Assembly (NCBI GenBank): GCA_950295325.1
Contig: OX485806.1
Location: forward strand, 930,001-994,000
From: Polytrichum commune
Taxonomy: Eukaryota; Streptophyta; Polytrichopsida; Polytrichales; Polytrichaceae
Direction: 5' to 3'
DNA length: 64,000 bases
The stretch's first letter is position 1, and each line of letters begins with the position of its first letter. The position numbers and the translations under genes are program-made. A model generated the notes under the pieces. The model was not told where the DNA came from. It saw only the letters and a program-made list of their open reading frames with translations, and did no database searches. Below, in pieces: positions 20,328-33,052 of this stretch.

Positions 20328-21840
20328 AAAATAACCCGAGGGGTGGACTCTTCATTGGGAACCTAAATAACAGGGGGCATTCACGGTTGAGGTACTACTT
20401 TTGGGACAAAGGACTTAAGGACTTTGTCGCATTGATCTTGGTTTTTATCATGATTTACTATTATTTGATCAATAAATTTTACATAAATAAGTAGATAGTT
20501 CATAAGCTTTATCAAGAAATATTTTTATTATTATTTAATAATCACCCTAAACCCTAGGCCACATCAATGGCATTTTTTTTCTATTTAGGTGTGCATTGGT
20601 GGTCAATTATTTCTTGTTATGTATCTTGGTACCTTGGTAAAAGTGTCATGTGTCCATTCATATAAATGTTTTTGTCCAATTCTAATACTAGACGTTCCTT
20701 TTACGTGTGGCCGTGAGTATATGTATATTTGGACATGTTTGGTGCCACATGTAAAGTTGGGCAATTGCTATTCAATACATATTTGGTTCTATTGGTACAC
20801 ACTTGAACGATGAGTGTGAGGAAAAAAATTGGGATCGTTTCGATTGATTCTTGTTGTCCTTTTCATTCCTTGATCCTAAGGTGAACAATTAAGACAACAC
20901 TCCTGAATGTCCTTTAAGGAATCAAAAGGATATCTTAGATGACCCTATTCCTTTTAAATTAACTTTGTCAGTGTACTCGATATGGAGTATGAAATGTAGG
21001 TATGATCCAAAATATGCTTCACAATACAAATCTAAGCATACCAAGCATGTGAAGTTATCCAAAAAAGTCCGTTTTCCGTTAGATGGCCAAAAGTAGTACC
21101 CCAACCGTGAATGGCCCCAACATACGTGGATCACTATGAAATTAAACCCCCTTACATACAAAAAGTTTATAGAGGAAAAAATATATAAATATATATGTTC
21201 TAACATCATGCTAGAAAATGGACTCATGTATTTATACTAAGGTTTTCAATCTAATGTCATGAATGCCTCTACTACATATACAAAGCCTAAATCATGAACC
21301 AAATAGGCCTTTCATAACATATATAATCTACTTTCAGTTCCCAATGAAAAAGTCACTGAACATTGTTTCATCCATAGTATGTAACTCAATAATTGCACTA
21401 AAACAAAAAAAGACAACAACATGATAACTTAGCCACAATCCAAAACCAAAAAAAGCTCAAGGGAGCCCATCAGAGCTCTAAGAGCCTCCAATTTGTAACA
21501 ACCTAGAACCCCAAATGCAAAACCATAAACAAGAATGGACAACCATAACATTGTGAATTATTACCATATGACAACAATGAATAAAATTGTGAAAATTGTG
21601 AAAATTGGATGAAACTTACACATCTAATATCAATTTTTTTCTTTAAACCTTAGAGCCCCCTTTGACACATCTACCTTTACTCCAATATTCTTCATAGCCT
21701 TTCTAAATGTACACACTTGAGAAAAAGAATACCTCTCCCTTGTGTATACTATGTACTTAGCTAATGGCTCAAATAATTCCCCTTCTTACACTCATGTTAG
21801 TTTGTAGTGGTATGAAGAGTCCACCCCTAGGCAAAATAAC
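20328..21840. mobile_element. Inverted-repeat-bounded element, about 1.5 kb, unclassified
   Basis: The outer arms are 20328-20355 (ending AGGGGTGGACTCTTCAT) and 21812-21840 (starting ATGAAGAGTCCACCCCT). An inner pair is 20373-20405 and 21085-21118 ('gggcattcacggttg...ggtactacttttgg' and its complement). No transposase motif is visible. The arrangement suggests nested or rearranged non-autonomous elements. Confidence 0.5.
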
Positions 21841-22444
21841 AACCATTTGGAAGGCATCATGAGGTCTACCTCAATGGGAAACCCATGACATCCCAACTTC
21901 ACCAAAACTCACATTTGATGCTCTCAAGGAGACCTTTCTTGTTAAAGAGTGGAACTCTTTCCACCTCACGGAAAAGAAAATAGCTTACCTCAAGGACTTC
22001 CCAATCATGAATGTGAATCGTACTTGAAGCAACCATTGACACCACTCTAGTTTCCAACGCAAACGCATGTACTTTTACCAGACGGCCGGCAGGCAATTTC
22101 GCCGTGCAGGCTAGGAATACCTGTAGGCTCGCTATAGCCACTTCACCCCAATCTCACTAGAGCCACCACACGAGCGGCATGAAGTTCCTCATCATTGACG
22201 ATGACTAGGCACAGAGATTCGGCAAGAGTGGGCAGGAGAGAGCGGGAGAGGAGGGTCTTGGTGGGCCAGGGGGTGGCCACCACCGGATTCCATGGGTTTC
22301 CGGTAGGAATCCCCTTATAGTTCCGATGGCCTAAATTCTTGGACACATCATCACGCCTCCCCTCATAATGCCGCTTGTGTGGTAAGGGGCAAGGCTGCTT
22401 CGGGCCACCAGTTCATGGAAGTTGCCGGTGGTGTGGCAAGGGCC
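21841..22444. other. Downstream flank of the ankyrin gene
   Basis: Minus-strand frames 22346-22143 and 22141-21899 abut each other and are separated only by a stop and a frame change. Their moderate GC content suggests an old coding relic, but I recognise no protein. Part of this interval will be the 3' UTR of the ankyrin gene. Confidence 0.3.
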
Positions 22445-23941
22445 TTAGTCAGAATAGCCTCTTGAATTGATTGCATAGTCCGGCCCTCTCAATTCAGCTG
22501 TAACTAAGATAGTTTGACGACGGAAATGCCGAAGGTATTGTCTCAAGCCAAACACGCAAGGAATTGCTCCAGCCACCGCAGTAGCTAGCATGTACCCCCA
22601 GTCCTGGGGTATTGAGGGTAAGTCTGCGAAACCGGCACAAATAAACGCCCCAACTATGCAGGCGACTGCAAGAACTAAGAAGAATGAGGCTATCGTAAGA
22701 GCACGGTCCATTTCTTGATTTGCTACCGGGCCCAAAGTGTATTCTGGGGGAAGACCTAAAGCAGCTCCCAAGAGGAAACTCCCGATTGCACAAAAGAAGG
22801 ACATACTGTTGAAAATCCAAAATGCTTTCATAGCATTACTATGAAAATACACAAAGGAGCGATAAGTGTTCGGTGGAGCGGCGGGGCTCAGCTCCAAGAA
22901 TTGACTGCTGTAGGTAGGTTGAAACCCAAGGGGAGGCTGCAACCACGATGCGAACGAAATGCTGGCAATCAATGCAGAGCCCACGAGAATGCCATTGGCT
23001 GCGTCTATGTAAGACCGCCGCTTATTTCGCAAGCCTTTTACATCGTTGTACTCCAACATCTTCATCATTCTTTGAGCATCTCCTCGAGGGCTTTTCTGGG
23101 CTGGAAGGAATTCCGGTCTGAATCCGTTTACGTTTGTCTTGCATGCTTGCCTCGCATACTCCACAGGTGTGAGGCAATTCCAATCCGCCTCACTCACTTT
23201 CAGATCCTCGCTTTCCTGGAGCAACACCCTCACAGTTTCGCAGGAGCCTGACATGACAGCGAAGTGGAGAGGAGTGTGCCTCCACAGCGTGGTTTTGTTC
23301 ACTGGCAACCCGGCAGCCACTAGCTTGCTGACTATTTTGTACCTTCCGTACAACGCAGCCAAATGCAGAGGTGAGGCTCCATTTTTGTTTTTGGGCGCAT
23401 TATTAGAGCCGTGTAACTTGCAATAACTCAAGAGCTCCTCCACCACCTCCTCACTCTCGCCAACCGCAGCGTGATGAAGCGCTGTGCTGCCAAACCTATC
23501 TCCAGCGTTGACGTGAATCACGTGCGACGAATTCAACAACGCTTGGACAATTCCCAATCTTTCCTTTTCGGCTGCGATGTGCAACGGCGTCTTGCTGTTG
23601 TTATGCTCCGCAATGGCATTAGGGTTGATGTCTACTCTAGCCAATAGCTCCTTCACCACAGCCTCGTGCCCGTTTTCAACAGCATAGTGAAGGGGCGTGC
23701 TCCCCATGGTGTCTGCAGCGTTGACGTCAACCCTACCAAGATTTCCATCTGTTGGGTTATGCTCCAGCAACGCCCGAACAATGTCTAAGTTTCCAATTTC
23801 GGCGGCGAAGTGCAACGGCCACTTCTCATACTCCCCAACGGCATTCACATCTATGCCTCCTGTAGCCAACAGCCTCTTCACCTCCACGAAGTCATTATCG
23901 ACAATGGCTTGGTGCAAAGGAGTGAGTACTGTACCATTCAT
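22445..23941 (-). CDS. Ankyrin-repeat protein with C-terminal PGG-type membrane domain
   Basis: This intronless frame of 498 aa encodes about seven ankyrin repeats. Each begins with a TPLH-type turn (TPLHQAI, WPLHFAA, TPLHYAV, TPLHIAA, TALHHAA, SPLHLAA, TPLHFAV) between residues 6 and 250. From about residue 305, NKRRSYIDAANGILVGSAL starts the membrane domain of the plant PGG family. Four hydrophobic segments follow, one reading SASFASWLQPPLGFQP-like, where PPLGF replaces the usual PPGG. Members of this large plant family sit in membranes with cytosolic ankyrin repeats, and some act in defence or salt-stress signalling; the role here is unknown. Length and order are normal for the family. The first ATG is used and its context is clean, with no frame extension upstream. 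A possible TATA box (24289-24300) lies about 350 bp upstream. Confidence 0.93.
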   Translation of the reverse strand: MNGTVLTPLHQAIVDNDFVEVKRLLATGGIDVNAVGEYEKWPLHFAAEIGNLDIVRALLEHNPTDGNLGRVDVNAADTMGSTPLHYAVENGHEAVVKELLARVDINPNAIAEHNNSKTPLHIAAEKERLGIVQALLNSSHVIHVNAGDRFGSTALHHAAVGESEEVVEELLSYCKLHGSNNAPKNKNGASPLHLAALYGRYKIVSKLVAAGLPVNKTTLWRHTPLHFAVMSGSCETVRVLLQESEDLKVSEADWNCLTPVEYARQACKTNVNGFRPEFLPAQKSPRGDAQRMMKMLEYNDVKGLRNKRRSYIDAANGILVGSALIASISFASWLQPPLGFQPTYSSQFLELSPAAPPNTYRSFVYFHSNAMKAFWIFNSMSFFCAIGSFLLGAALGLPPEYTLGPVANQEMDRALTIASFFLVLAVACIVGAFICAGFADLPSIPQDWGYMLATAVAGAIPCVFGLRQYLRHFRRQTILVTAELRGPDYAINSRGYSD

Positions 23942-24664
23942 TGCCGGTCCATTGTCACTTCTTTCAGATCCGCACTGCCATCATCTGCCAACCGAAGCAA
24001 CGGTGCCCGCTGCGACGGTGACCTCCTGCCCTCCAGGGTTCTAAGAACAGTCTTCAGAAGGATTCAGTGTCCGCCAACGACATCACAAGATTCTCACGTC
24101 TACCATCTCAGGTTGATTCGGAATTACCCTTGCACAAGCCCCTCCTGAACACAACCTGCGACTCATCACAAACGTGCTTTCAGCATCTCCTGAACATATC
24201 AAGTCACATGCTACCTCCAACACGGCGCGGAAAGATCATTCTGCGCAAACTCCAAGTCGAGTTCTCCTTGTAGCACAATTTATCTAAGCTTATATATATA
24301 GCACAGTCTGTCAACGCAATTCCTCTTGGAGATTCCCTGAAGTGCTAGAATGCTCAGATTTCATTCACTGCAACGCCATTCACATCTGATCATTGCGTTC
24401 ATGGTCACTTTCTATGTTAAATCCCTACTGCGTCGCTGCTCCTTACGTTAGGCTGTGTAGCTTGACTTGAAAGAATTCAAAGCCCCAAAGTTCACAAAGA
24501 CGTGCCGAGTTCAGTAAGTATACAAGGCAGATTGCTTCAAGCTCCCCTGACAACGACAAGCCAAGCCATTTTGTCGGCAAAGTATGAAGGCCTATTCGAT
24601 TGCTGCCATACACTGACACAGATATATTGAATCACTGGCCGGCACTTATATTGAAGACTGAGTC
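23942..24664. other. 5' region of the ankyrin gene
   Basis: No separate gene is seen. The sequence is GC-richer near the ATG and grades into AT-rich DNA. The open frames here are antisense shadows of the 5' UTR. Confidence 0.4.
24289..24300 (-). promoter_or_regulatory. Possible TATA box for the ankyrin gene
   Basis: On the minus strand TATATATATAAG lies about 350 bp upstream of the ATG, implying a transcription start near 24260 and a 5' UTR of about 320 nt. Simple TA runs are common in this DNA, so this is only suggestive. Confidence 0.3.
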
Positions 24665-24889
24665 ACTATTTCTGTGAATAAGTGTCACTTACTATCCGGA
24701 GTTACATTGTGCTGTAATTTTTAACTATAGATGATCTCTTTTGTTACCTACAAAGGAAAAATTGGTTGTTTGGACACCACAGAACATCAACAACTTTACT
24801 TGATAAAAGTTTATGCTAACAATAAAATGTTATAGAAATGCGTAATTCCAAATAGTTGATGACACTAAACACCATAATCAATGTAGTGA
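24665..24889. mobile_element. MITE, family shared with 36484 and 63198
   Basis: Terminal inverted repeats of about 60 bp: the left carries 'gtgtcacttactatccggagtta' and the right carries the complement of 'gtgtcatcaactatttggaatta'. The interior is AT-rich and non-coding. Related copies occur at 36484-36716 and 63198-63422. Confidence 0.7.
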
Positions 24890-25231
24890 GAAAAGCAAGG
24901 TCATACTTCCACAGAAATCGACACTAAAATTATGAAATTAATGTAAAATAGCATGTGTACCGTTCGAAGGACTTGAAGTTATCGGGCTAAGCTAGGGCCC
25001 TACCATTATTGTCCAAGGTGGAAAAGTAGGAATTTTGATTTTATCATGTACATTTCTTTTTGTGGATAATTTGACCCTTAAATTAGCATCAAAGGTTCTC
25101 AATAATTATTCTAGTGAGATCCACTTGAGGTGAATCAATCACAAACGTGTGGAATTATGTTTTTGCTAGACTTCCTTCACCTTGGTAATAACGTTTATAT
25201 TTTCTAAACTTTCAAGATTGCATTATTTTGC

Positions 25232-25448
25232 CTTATTAGTGTGAACCACATTAATTCCCAATTACCCACACTATTTTCTTTTTTATTATAGCTTGAAGTG
25301 GCCCACTGTAATTTTTAATGTGGAAAATTAGTGTAGGTTTTTCTGCCTACATATTTGGGTGAAAATTCAAGGCAAGGAAAATATTGTAAAATTAATATGG
25401 GCCACACTAAATTCCAACCCACATGAATTTCCCACCCACACTAATAAG
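25232..25448. mobile_element. Small inverted-repeat element
   Basis: CTTATTAGTGTG (25232-25243) and CACACTAATAAG (25437-25448) are perfect inverted ends. Words such as 'ccacattaattcc' recur inverted in the interior. The element is non-coding, about 217 bp, MITE-like. Confidence 0.55.
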
Positions 25449-26017
25449 AAAAAACAATGAAGTTCTGAAGTGGGAATTGTAGTCCTGGCCGGAGTTGGCG
25501 TGGTTCATGTGGGTTTGCGTGTTGTTTTGGGCATCCCATTTGACAAGGGCTTAGATGTGTGGATCTATTGGCATAAACCACACAGAAAAGAAAAGAAAAG
25601 AAAATAATTGAATAGAAAATGAACTTTGGCAGTTTGTGCCGACGTACTTGAGAGCCCATTTGGCTTGTAATTGTTGGATGGGTTTACCACATACGACTTG
25701 GTAAAGGATACATATCGAAGGGGGGGCCATATGCTTGGGGGGTTCACTGGCGAAAATCATAAAACAACGTGCGATAAAAAAGAGGGTCCAATATGTTCGT
25801 TGTAGATCAATTTTATAAAAAATGTACATGTAAAATAGGGGATTTTAAAATAGTGAAACATGTTTACATATATAATACCATCACCTTATAATCTTTTCTG
25901 CAAGATAAATAACCCCCCCAATAAATAGGTCTCGAATGCACGTGTATGCAAAATATAAAAGGGAGTGAACCCCCCGACCAAGGCATATGAACCACAATAT
26001 CAAGTGAGATGAAAGAA

Positions 26018-26770
26018 TTGAAAGTAGACATGCCTAAATCCAATACAACAATAATGTGGACAACCGTATTTGAGTGGTATGTGGTTAGGTGTGGATCTAA
26101 TACAAATTTTTTTTTAAACATTGGACAATGTGCTCAAAATATGCTAACCATTCTAGGCTCAATACTTAGCATGACTACAAAAACCTACATGACCACTAAA
26201 TGTGCACGAGAATCTTTGATTTGATGATGAGTCAACTATTCATATGAGCTCCAAACATTATGAGGAAAGTGGCTATGGCCTTGATTTGGATTTGCTAACC
26301 ATCTCTTACTATTTGCATGTTTCATGTCCCAAGAGAAGTGCGCTACTTGGAAAAAGTAATCATTACAAACCTATCTACCTTAACTTGAAGCCTATCCAAG
26401 TGAGGCAATCCCCATGATAAGGTAGGCATGCTTAATTCGGTTACTTATCTTAATTGGACACCTATATTTGAGTGGTATATGGTCAAGTGTGGCTCCAAGA
26501 ATGGATACCAAAAAGACGTGTGCGAAAAACATACTGGACTGCATGCTCAGAATATGGTAACCATTCTAGCTTCATTAGTCAACATAATTGAGGGGACCTA
26601 TATAACCATTTAATGAGTAGGAGAATCTTCACTTTCAAACTGAATAAGATATTCATACGAACTCCAAATATGATACGGATATAGCCTCGATTTGGATTTG
26701 CTAACCACCTTGTACTTATTTTGTGTTTCATATCCAAGGAGAACTAGGCTAGTCAAAAAAATTAACCAAC
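26018..26770 (+). repeat. Two tandem copies of a ~375-bp dispersed repeat
   Basis: Copy 1 is about 26018-26381 and copy 2 about 26420-26770. Shared marks are 'gtatttgagtggtatgtgg', 'ccattctaggctcaa', 'catatgagctcca', 'ttgatttggatttgctaacca' and 'cctatctacctt'. Further copies lie at 32025-33052 (plus, split) and at 35446-36375 and 48660-49595 (minus). Confidence 0.75.
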
Positions 26771-27420
26771 TACACTCTACCCTCTCTATGTGTTACCTCT
26801 TTAAGTTATTTTGCCATAAGTGTTACAATTTTCATACTCCCTTGAGAATTACACTAGTGAGTATATATGTGTTACTTGCTATAAAAGAATTATTCCCCTC
26901 TTTGTTAATTTACACTATATATCTATTATTTGCCCCAAAATCTATGAAACTTATACTCTTATGATGTGAATTTATGACCTCTACTCTAAGTGACAATGTT
27001 CGAGGGGGAGGGTGAGCCAATGCTAGATTGTGTTGGATAATGGGTAAATGCAAAGAGTGGTTGAGAGTGAGCCTTGCTAATTTGATAAAAGAAAAAGAAA
27101 AAGAAGGATACTTAAGAATATCTTGTTGAGTCATTGCTATCATTCCATCAATGTTTATTTCTTACCTTAGTTTCCCTTCTTATGACTTTCATTCTTGTGA
27201 TTGCACACGTGTCAAGTGCTATTCACATGGTTTGCTGCATATTCCAATCATATATTGCAAGTGCAAGTTACCACTAGATTCTTGTGTAGGCCTTTAATTT
27301 TGTTGTGAGATTGAGAAGGGCTAAGTGCCAATGTTTGCATAAATAATAAAATCCACCCTATTTCTTTTCTAATTGTAGATCGTCGTCTCAATCATCATCT
27401 CAAGAGGTTGTAGAGCTTGG
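26771..27420. other. Intergenic upstream of the pogo relic
   Basis: No gene is seen; AT-rich sequence. It could include the decayed upstream half of the transposase, but I could not recognise it. Confidence 0.35.
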
Positions 27421-28066
27421 CATTGATGAAATTAAAAGTATCATCAACTCTTTAAAGGCCTGGTATCGAAAGTCATGCATTCAACACATGATAAGGTTTG
27501 ATGTCTGCAAAAATGGTTGACTAAAACATTGACATCTACCAAGCAATAAAGATGCTAGAAAGTTGGTGTGTTAATGTCACTACAATAACCATTCATAAAT
27601 ATTGGAAGCATGTTGGTATGATCTTTGGTGGTCCATTGACATTAGGTACCACTCATACATCATCAATAATTACTTTTTAGAATGTTGAGCTTGAATAGAC
27701 TCTTTTAGTTATCAATTAGAGAAAGCAACAATAGGTCTATAGTGACAATGAATGCACAAGAATATGTACATTTTGAAGTCCATTTTGAGCTCAAACATCC
27801 TTATGTTCTAACTAAGGAAGATACTTAATACATCAAAGGTATGTGAAATCATTGAGGATGATTCATAAATTAGTGAAGTGGGAGTTCCTCATATCTCATT
27901 TTCTCAAGCACAAGAAGCAATAGCAACCTTATCTACATTTCTAGACCTACAACAAAGCAATGTCAATGAACTTAGGACAAAGCTTTTGTTTTTAGAGAAA
28001 TCCATCATTGTTTCATGTGTTCAAGAGTCTTACCAAACAACAATAGAGTCCTATTATGATCATTAA
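27421..28066 (+). pseudogene. pogo/Tigger transposase relic (C-terminal part)
   Basis: Fragments in order match the pogo/Tigger DDE transposase C-terminus. INSLKAWYRKSCIQHMI near 27450 corresponds to the usual 'IIxNLKxxYRKxLxxRMI' helix. VTTITIHKYWKHVGM near 27575 corresponds to 'VTxxTIxNCFRHAGF'. The last open frame (27878-28066) contains SQAQEAIATLSTFLDLQQ and ends QTTIESYYDH, the standard tail. Stops and frame changes interrupt it throughout, so it is dead. No intact terminal repeats were found. Confidence 0.75.
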
Positions 28067-29635
28067 GTAAGCATAAATTTATTTTCATAACAAATATATG
28101 TGATGATATTTTATAAGTGTTACCAATGACTACATGTTTACCACGTAATTGTTATTCTTATAAGTGTTAATTTTTTAATTGCCCACCCTCTCTAATTGGT
28201 ATTGTGTTACAAATTCTATACTCCCAAGAGATAACACTTAGAGTGGGTAGATTGTAAGACCCATTCACGTTACTACGGACACACATAGTACAGACACACA
28301 TAGAAGACTATAGAAGGAATCACAAGAACAAAAAATATTCTTATAGATGTATCATGAACAAGCACTTGACCAAGTACAATCTAACCTCTATAAAGGTGTA
28401 AGCATGGTAAAGTGGACCAATAAAGTGCTCCGGTATACTAAAACTGTCGCAACCCTTGCTAGTGCCCCTTAACTATCTTGACCATTTCTCAATTCTAGCA
28501 ATGGCCACGAGCGCTAACCCTTCGCATTCCATCCATGCGAATGGTTAGCTCCCCATACCTTGGACCTCTAATTAGCTCATAAGTGAGTGACCAACCCTCC
28601 TGCACTTGCATATACCTTTCGTACACACTTAACACATATTTGTAAGTGAAATTGGACTACGTTCAAACATGTTGAATTCTATTTTAGGATCTTGTGACAG
28701 GATTGTATGGTAAGATCCCCCAACATAATATATTGAGTTGATTATGATATTATAGCAAGAGTCTTGATTGTATGTTCACTATTCAACATTTATTTATATA
28801 TACTTAACATCAACAGAAAGATTTATATTTTTTTCCATCATATTTTAATAACACAAAATTCAAAAAAACATTGAGTCTTTCATGTTGATTTTTATGTTTC
28901 TTCCCTTGATCCTTGGACTTAAGGAAGTGAGATTATGCTCAGTTTTTTATTCAAATTCCCAATTACTTCTCATGAATGCCTACCCCATAACATTACTAAG
29001 CAACTAGATGATGGTCTTTGTCCAAACAAAGAGGTGACCACTCAAAAAACCATGATACATTATAGCTACTTGTTGGAAACCCTACAACACGCAACTTGAG
29101 TGCTTTGCATAAATGGGGATTCCCAAAAGTAAAGGAGCATTATGCTTGCCCAAGACCTAGTCCCACAAATTGTAGCCAAGGAGCTAAGGTAGATATTTGG
29201 AAAACGCTGAAAATAAGTTGAATTAGCCAAAATGAGTGGGTTGAAATTTGTGCAATATTTTTTAGAGATGGTGTAGAGGAAATGATGAGGTATGCAAGTT
29301 GTTTCATAATTTTACTTCATGTAAATAATTAGTTACATTCTTCCAAAGAGGCAAGTTATTCAAATCTCCTTAGATTTGTATAGTAGAGTCTCCCCAATTT
29401 TAGAATCAAAATATCCTACTTTGCATACAAATGCACACAAAATGGGTAACTCAATGGCACCAAACAGTGATTGCAAGTGGTGTGAGACAACACCTATCTA
29501 ACCAATCACTACAACCCACCTATCAACACGATATTCAATATTTTGAGAGAGTGGGATCCTCTCAAAATAATATTGGCCATTTATCAACCTAAAAGTCATG
29601 TTAGGTTGCTAAATACTAGATTATACTTCAGATGT
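28067..29635. other. Intergenic stretch, no supported gene
   Basis: I see no coding pattern, RNA gene or array between the pogo relic and the fold-back element. Confidence 0.4.
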
Positions 29636-30209
29636 GTAGTTTCCATTAAAATGAGAGTATGTTAAGCTGGGAAATCGACTCATTTAGGTTGAGTCGACCT
29701 AAATGAGGACAATATTTTATCAATTTAGGTTGAGTCGTCCTAAATGAGTACATTATGTTTATTCAATTTAGGTTGAGTCGACCTAAATGAGGACATTATT
29801 TTGTCAATTTAGGTTGAGTCGACCTAAATGGGGACAATATTTTGTCAATTTAGGTTGAGTCGACCTAAATGGGGACAATATTTTGTCAATTTAGGTTGAG
29901 TCGACCTAAATGAGGACAATATGTTTATTCAATTTAGGTTGAGTCGACCTAAATGAGGACATTATTTTGTTAATTTAGGTTGAGTCGACCTAAATGAGGA
30001 CATTATGTTGTTAATTTAGGTTGAGTCGACCTAAATGAGGACATTATGTTGTCAATTTAGGTTGAGTCGACCTAAATGAGGACAATTATGTTAGTCAATT
30101 TAGGTTGAGTCGACCTAAATGAGGACAATTATGTTAGTCAATTTAGGTTGAGTCGACCTAAATGAGTCGATTTCCCAGCTTAACATACTCTCATTTTAAT
30201 GGAAACTAC
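29636..30209. mobile_element. 574-bp fold-back element with 12 internal palindromic repeats
   Basis: The two ends are perfect 54-bp inverted repeats. The left starts GTAGTTTCCATTAAAATGAG and the right ends in its complement, CTCATTTTAATGGAAACTAC, at 30209. The interior is 12 tandem units of about 41-46 bp. Each has an imperfect palindrome TTTAGGTTGAGTCGACCTAAA-like (arms TTTAGGT and ACCTAAA, SalI core GTCGAC) and an AT-rich linker such as 'gaggacattattttgtc'. The terminal repeats include the first seven bases of an outer palindrome arm. I found no target-site duplication and no open frame. Confidence 0.93.
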
Positions 30210-32024
30210 GGCGGAATTTACAGCGGAAAATCAAATGTTATTTTTTTACTTGTACTCTACAACTTTCCAGTGGTTTTCATTTCATTCTTGGATTAATAGT
30301 TTGCTTTATGTACTCTCAATTCACTGGAAAACTCTCATTTTGATGAATATTGTGTTTATCATGCATCATTTTCGGGCCACCACTTTTACAATCAACCATT
30401 TTAGATCCACACAAGAATCATTCTACCCTTGGTCTAAGTGCAACAATACTGGTCATTCATTGTTTTCGGTTAATGTTTTTTCACAACCAAGATGGCATGG
30501 CCATGATAGGCTTTGTCCCAATTGATCTATTCAATTTAATAGAATTGGCATAATGGTGGTACAATATAATGGTAGTATAAATTGACATTATAGTATCAAT
30601 GTAATATTGGTATAATATTGTACTCTAAGAGCAAGTTTAGCGCCTTTCTACCAAATTATTATTGTAAATGAAAAAGCGGTTTGGAATGTTTAAACATAAA
30701 TTTGGAGCTCTAACAATATAAAATTGCCAAATGTGATGCCAAATGGGTTTGAATCCAAATCAATAGGTTCCAAACATGCAACTAGTAAAGTCACTTTGGT
30801 CATACCCATAGCTTAAGCAAACCTCATCATCACCATCTCATCATCCCACATGCTTTGTGGTAACTGTCCTTAGGCATTTACTAAACTTTCATATTTTCAG
30901 TTATTTGACTCAACAATTTTACAATTATTTGATATGCATTTGTATGATTATTCAAACTAGCCCTATTATAGAACTAAAAAACCATTTTATCAACATATGA
31001 ACCTAGAATGAACTTCTCATGAACTTCTAATGAATGTATAATGAAATCCTGAAATTTTAAAGAAATTTTAAGAATGCAGAATATAGACAAACATTTGATA
31101 AAATTTTGAGAAACTTCTAAGGAACTTTTTAGATACTCTTGAGATACTTCAGAAACTCTGAGGAGTTTTGGAAAAAATTTAGAAAAATCTCAAGCAATTG
31201 TGGGAAAGTTTTGAGAGACTACAGATTGAGGGAAAAAAGAAAAGTAGAAATTAGATGATACTAGAAATTGGATAAAATTGAAAACTAGTTGACATCAATA
31301 GTTGGATGAAAGTGTATTAAATGGATGAGAATGAAAGACACGGAAAAAACTCCTAGAGTTTTAGGAAACGTTCAAAAAGAAGCTTATAAAGAGTTCTAAG
31401 CAATTTCCAAGAGTTTCTGGAACCCAAGCCATGAGAATTTTCCAGAGTCTACATTTGATGTAGTTTCTAGAATATGTTGCATGACAAGTCTCTCAAATCT
31501 ATTGTGGAAGAAGAGTCTAGGGTCTAGTTCTCCAAAGGTTATGAAATCTACACTTAGGAAGATTTGAGTATCTACTTAAAAGATTCTAAATCTTTATCCA
31601 TTTATGAATTTAGAATCTACATTTCAAAGATATTGAAATCTCTATTTGTATGAAGATTCTAAAATCTCTTTTTCCGTAACATTCTAGAATCTAATTTTTG
31701 TTAATATTCTAGACTCTACTGTTCTACAAGATTCTAAAATTCTCACACACATAGTTTCTAGAATCTATGGTGTAAGAAGTTCTATAACATACATATTAAT
31801 TAGGTTTTGAATTTATATATCATAAAATTTCTAGAACTGAGTCAACTGAGTCAACTGACCAATATCAAATACTTATATAATTGAGAGTTCAGTCATTCAC
31901 ACTTCAAAATTTACCACTCCTTTTTTATCTCTCTTTTTGAACCTTGTTTTGCCTTCTTTTACCAACCTAAGGCCATTGTCATGTCAAAATGACTACACCT
32001 AGGCTTTCCCCCAAGGAGACAAAG
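30210..32024. other. AT-rich intergenic stretch with TCTAGAATCT-type words
   Basis: No gene is supported. Between about 31440 and 31840 the words 'ttctagaatct' and 'attctaaaatct' recur irregularly, a degenerate low-complexity repeat. The frame 30199-30525 has no recognisable protein. Confidence 0.4.
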
Positions 32025-33052
32025 CCAATAAAGTAGATGTGCTTAATTCAATTACCTATCTCTATCAGACACCTATATTTGATTGATATGTGCCCAATAT
32101 GGGGTTTGGTGTGGCTGCAAGAACAAATACCACAAAGATTGCATGATCAATAGAAGATTATCATTCAAAAATATTCAAAAAAAGAAAAAGAAAAAAGAAC
32201 GTCAACGTCTTTTACCCTAATATGCGATGCCCGTTCACCGCCTCCTTCTCATGTCCGCGTGAACATGAGAGTAGGAGCGGCTTAGTGCCTATATTCATAG
32301 GTGGACCGTGTGGTTAGTCTTAGGGTTGTGTGCTCTATGTTTTAGTACTAGTAAGTGCGTTTAGTCAAGTGGAACTAGGGCTTGTCTCTTTTCTAATGTC
32401 CTTTTGTTTAGGATTATGTGTGTTAGGTGTCTTATAGCAATTTGGGAGAAAGGTTTCATTAGTTCATGGATTTTGGAGTTGGGGTTTGTAAGTTTTGGAG
32501 GAGTTTCACAAATTTTTGTATGTATAATGCCCCTTATTCCTACCATGATTATGATGGTTGGTAGTACAATCCATCCTAGTTAGGATAGGAGTGGACGAAG
32601 GATGGCATATTTTTGGTTGGTGGCTTCTGCAAGGAATCTAACATTATAGTAAGTGAATTCAATTATTTGTACTTTGAAATTTGGGTTGGGTGTGGAGAGT
32701 GGTTATTCTGTAGGTGGGACTCTTAAGATACATAATATGTCAGGTCTAAGTTGAGCCGGGCATTTACATCTTGGTAGATAGCATGTGCATGGAAATAGCC
32801 ATGAGAGTATGGTGTTGTCTTTAATGTTACTGACTCAATAGTCAACATAAATGGAGGGACTCATATGACCATTTAAGTGAGCACAAGCATCTTCACTTAA
32901 ACTTCATATGACGTCCAAAAATATGAGGACAATGGCTACAACCTCGATTTGGATTTGCCAACCATCTAATACTAACCGTGCATTTTCATATCCTAAGAGA
33001 GAAGTGGGCTAGTCGGAAAACTAGCCATTTAAGACCCATCTACCTTGGAAGT
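32025..33052 (+). repeat. Dispersed ~375-bp repeat split by a ~670-bp insertion
   Basis: The left half (about 32025-32150) and right half (about 32822-33052) of the 26018-type repeat are separated by foreign sequence at about 32151-32821. The insert contains 'gaacgtcaacgtcttttaccc' and a 61-aa minus frame (32546-32361) that I do not recognise. Its base composition differs from the repeat. Confidence 0.65.
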
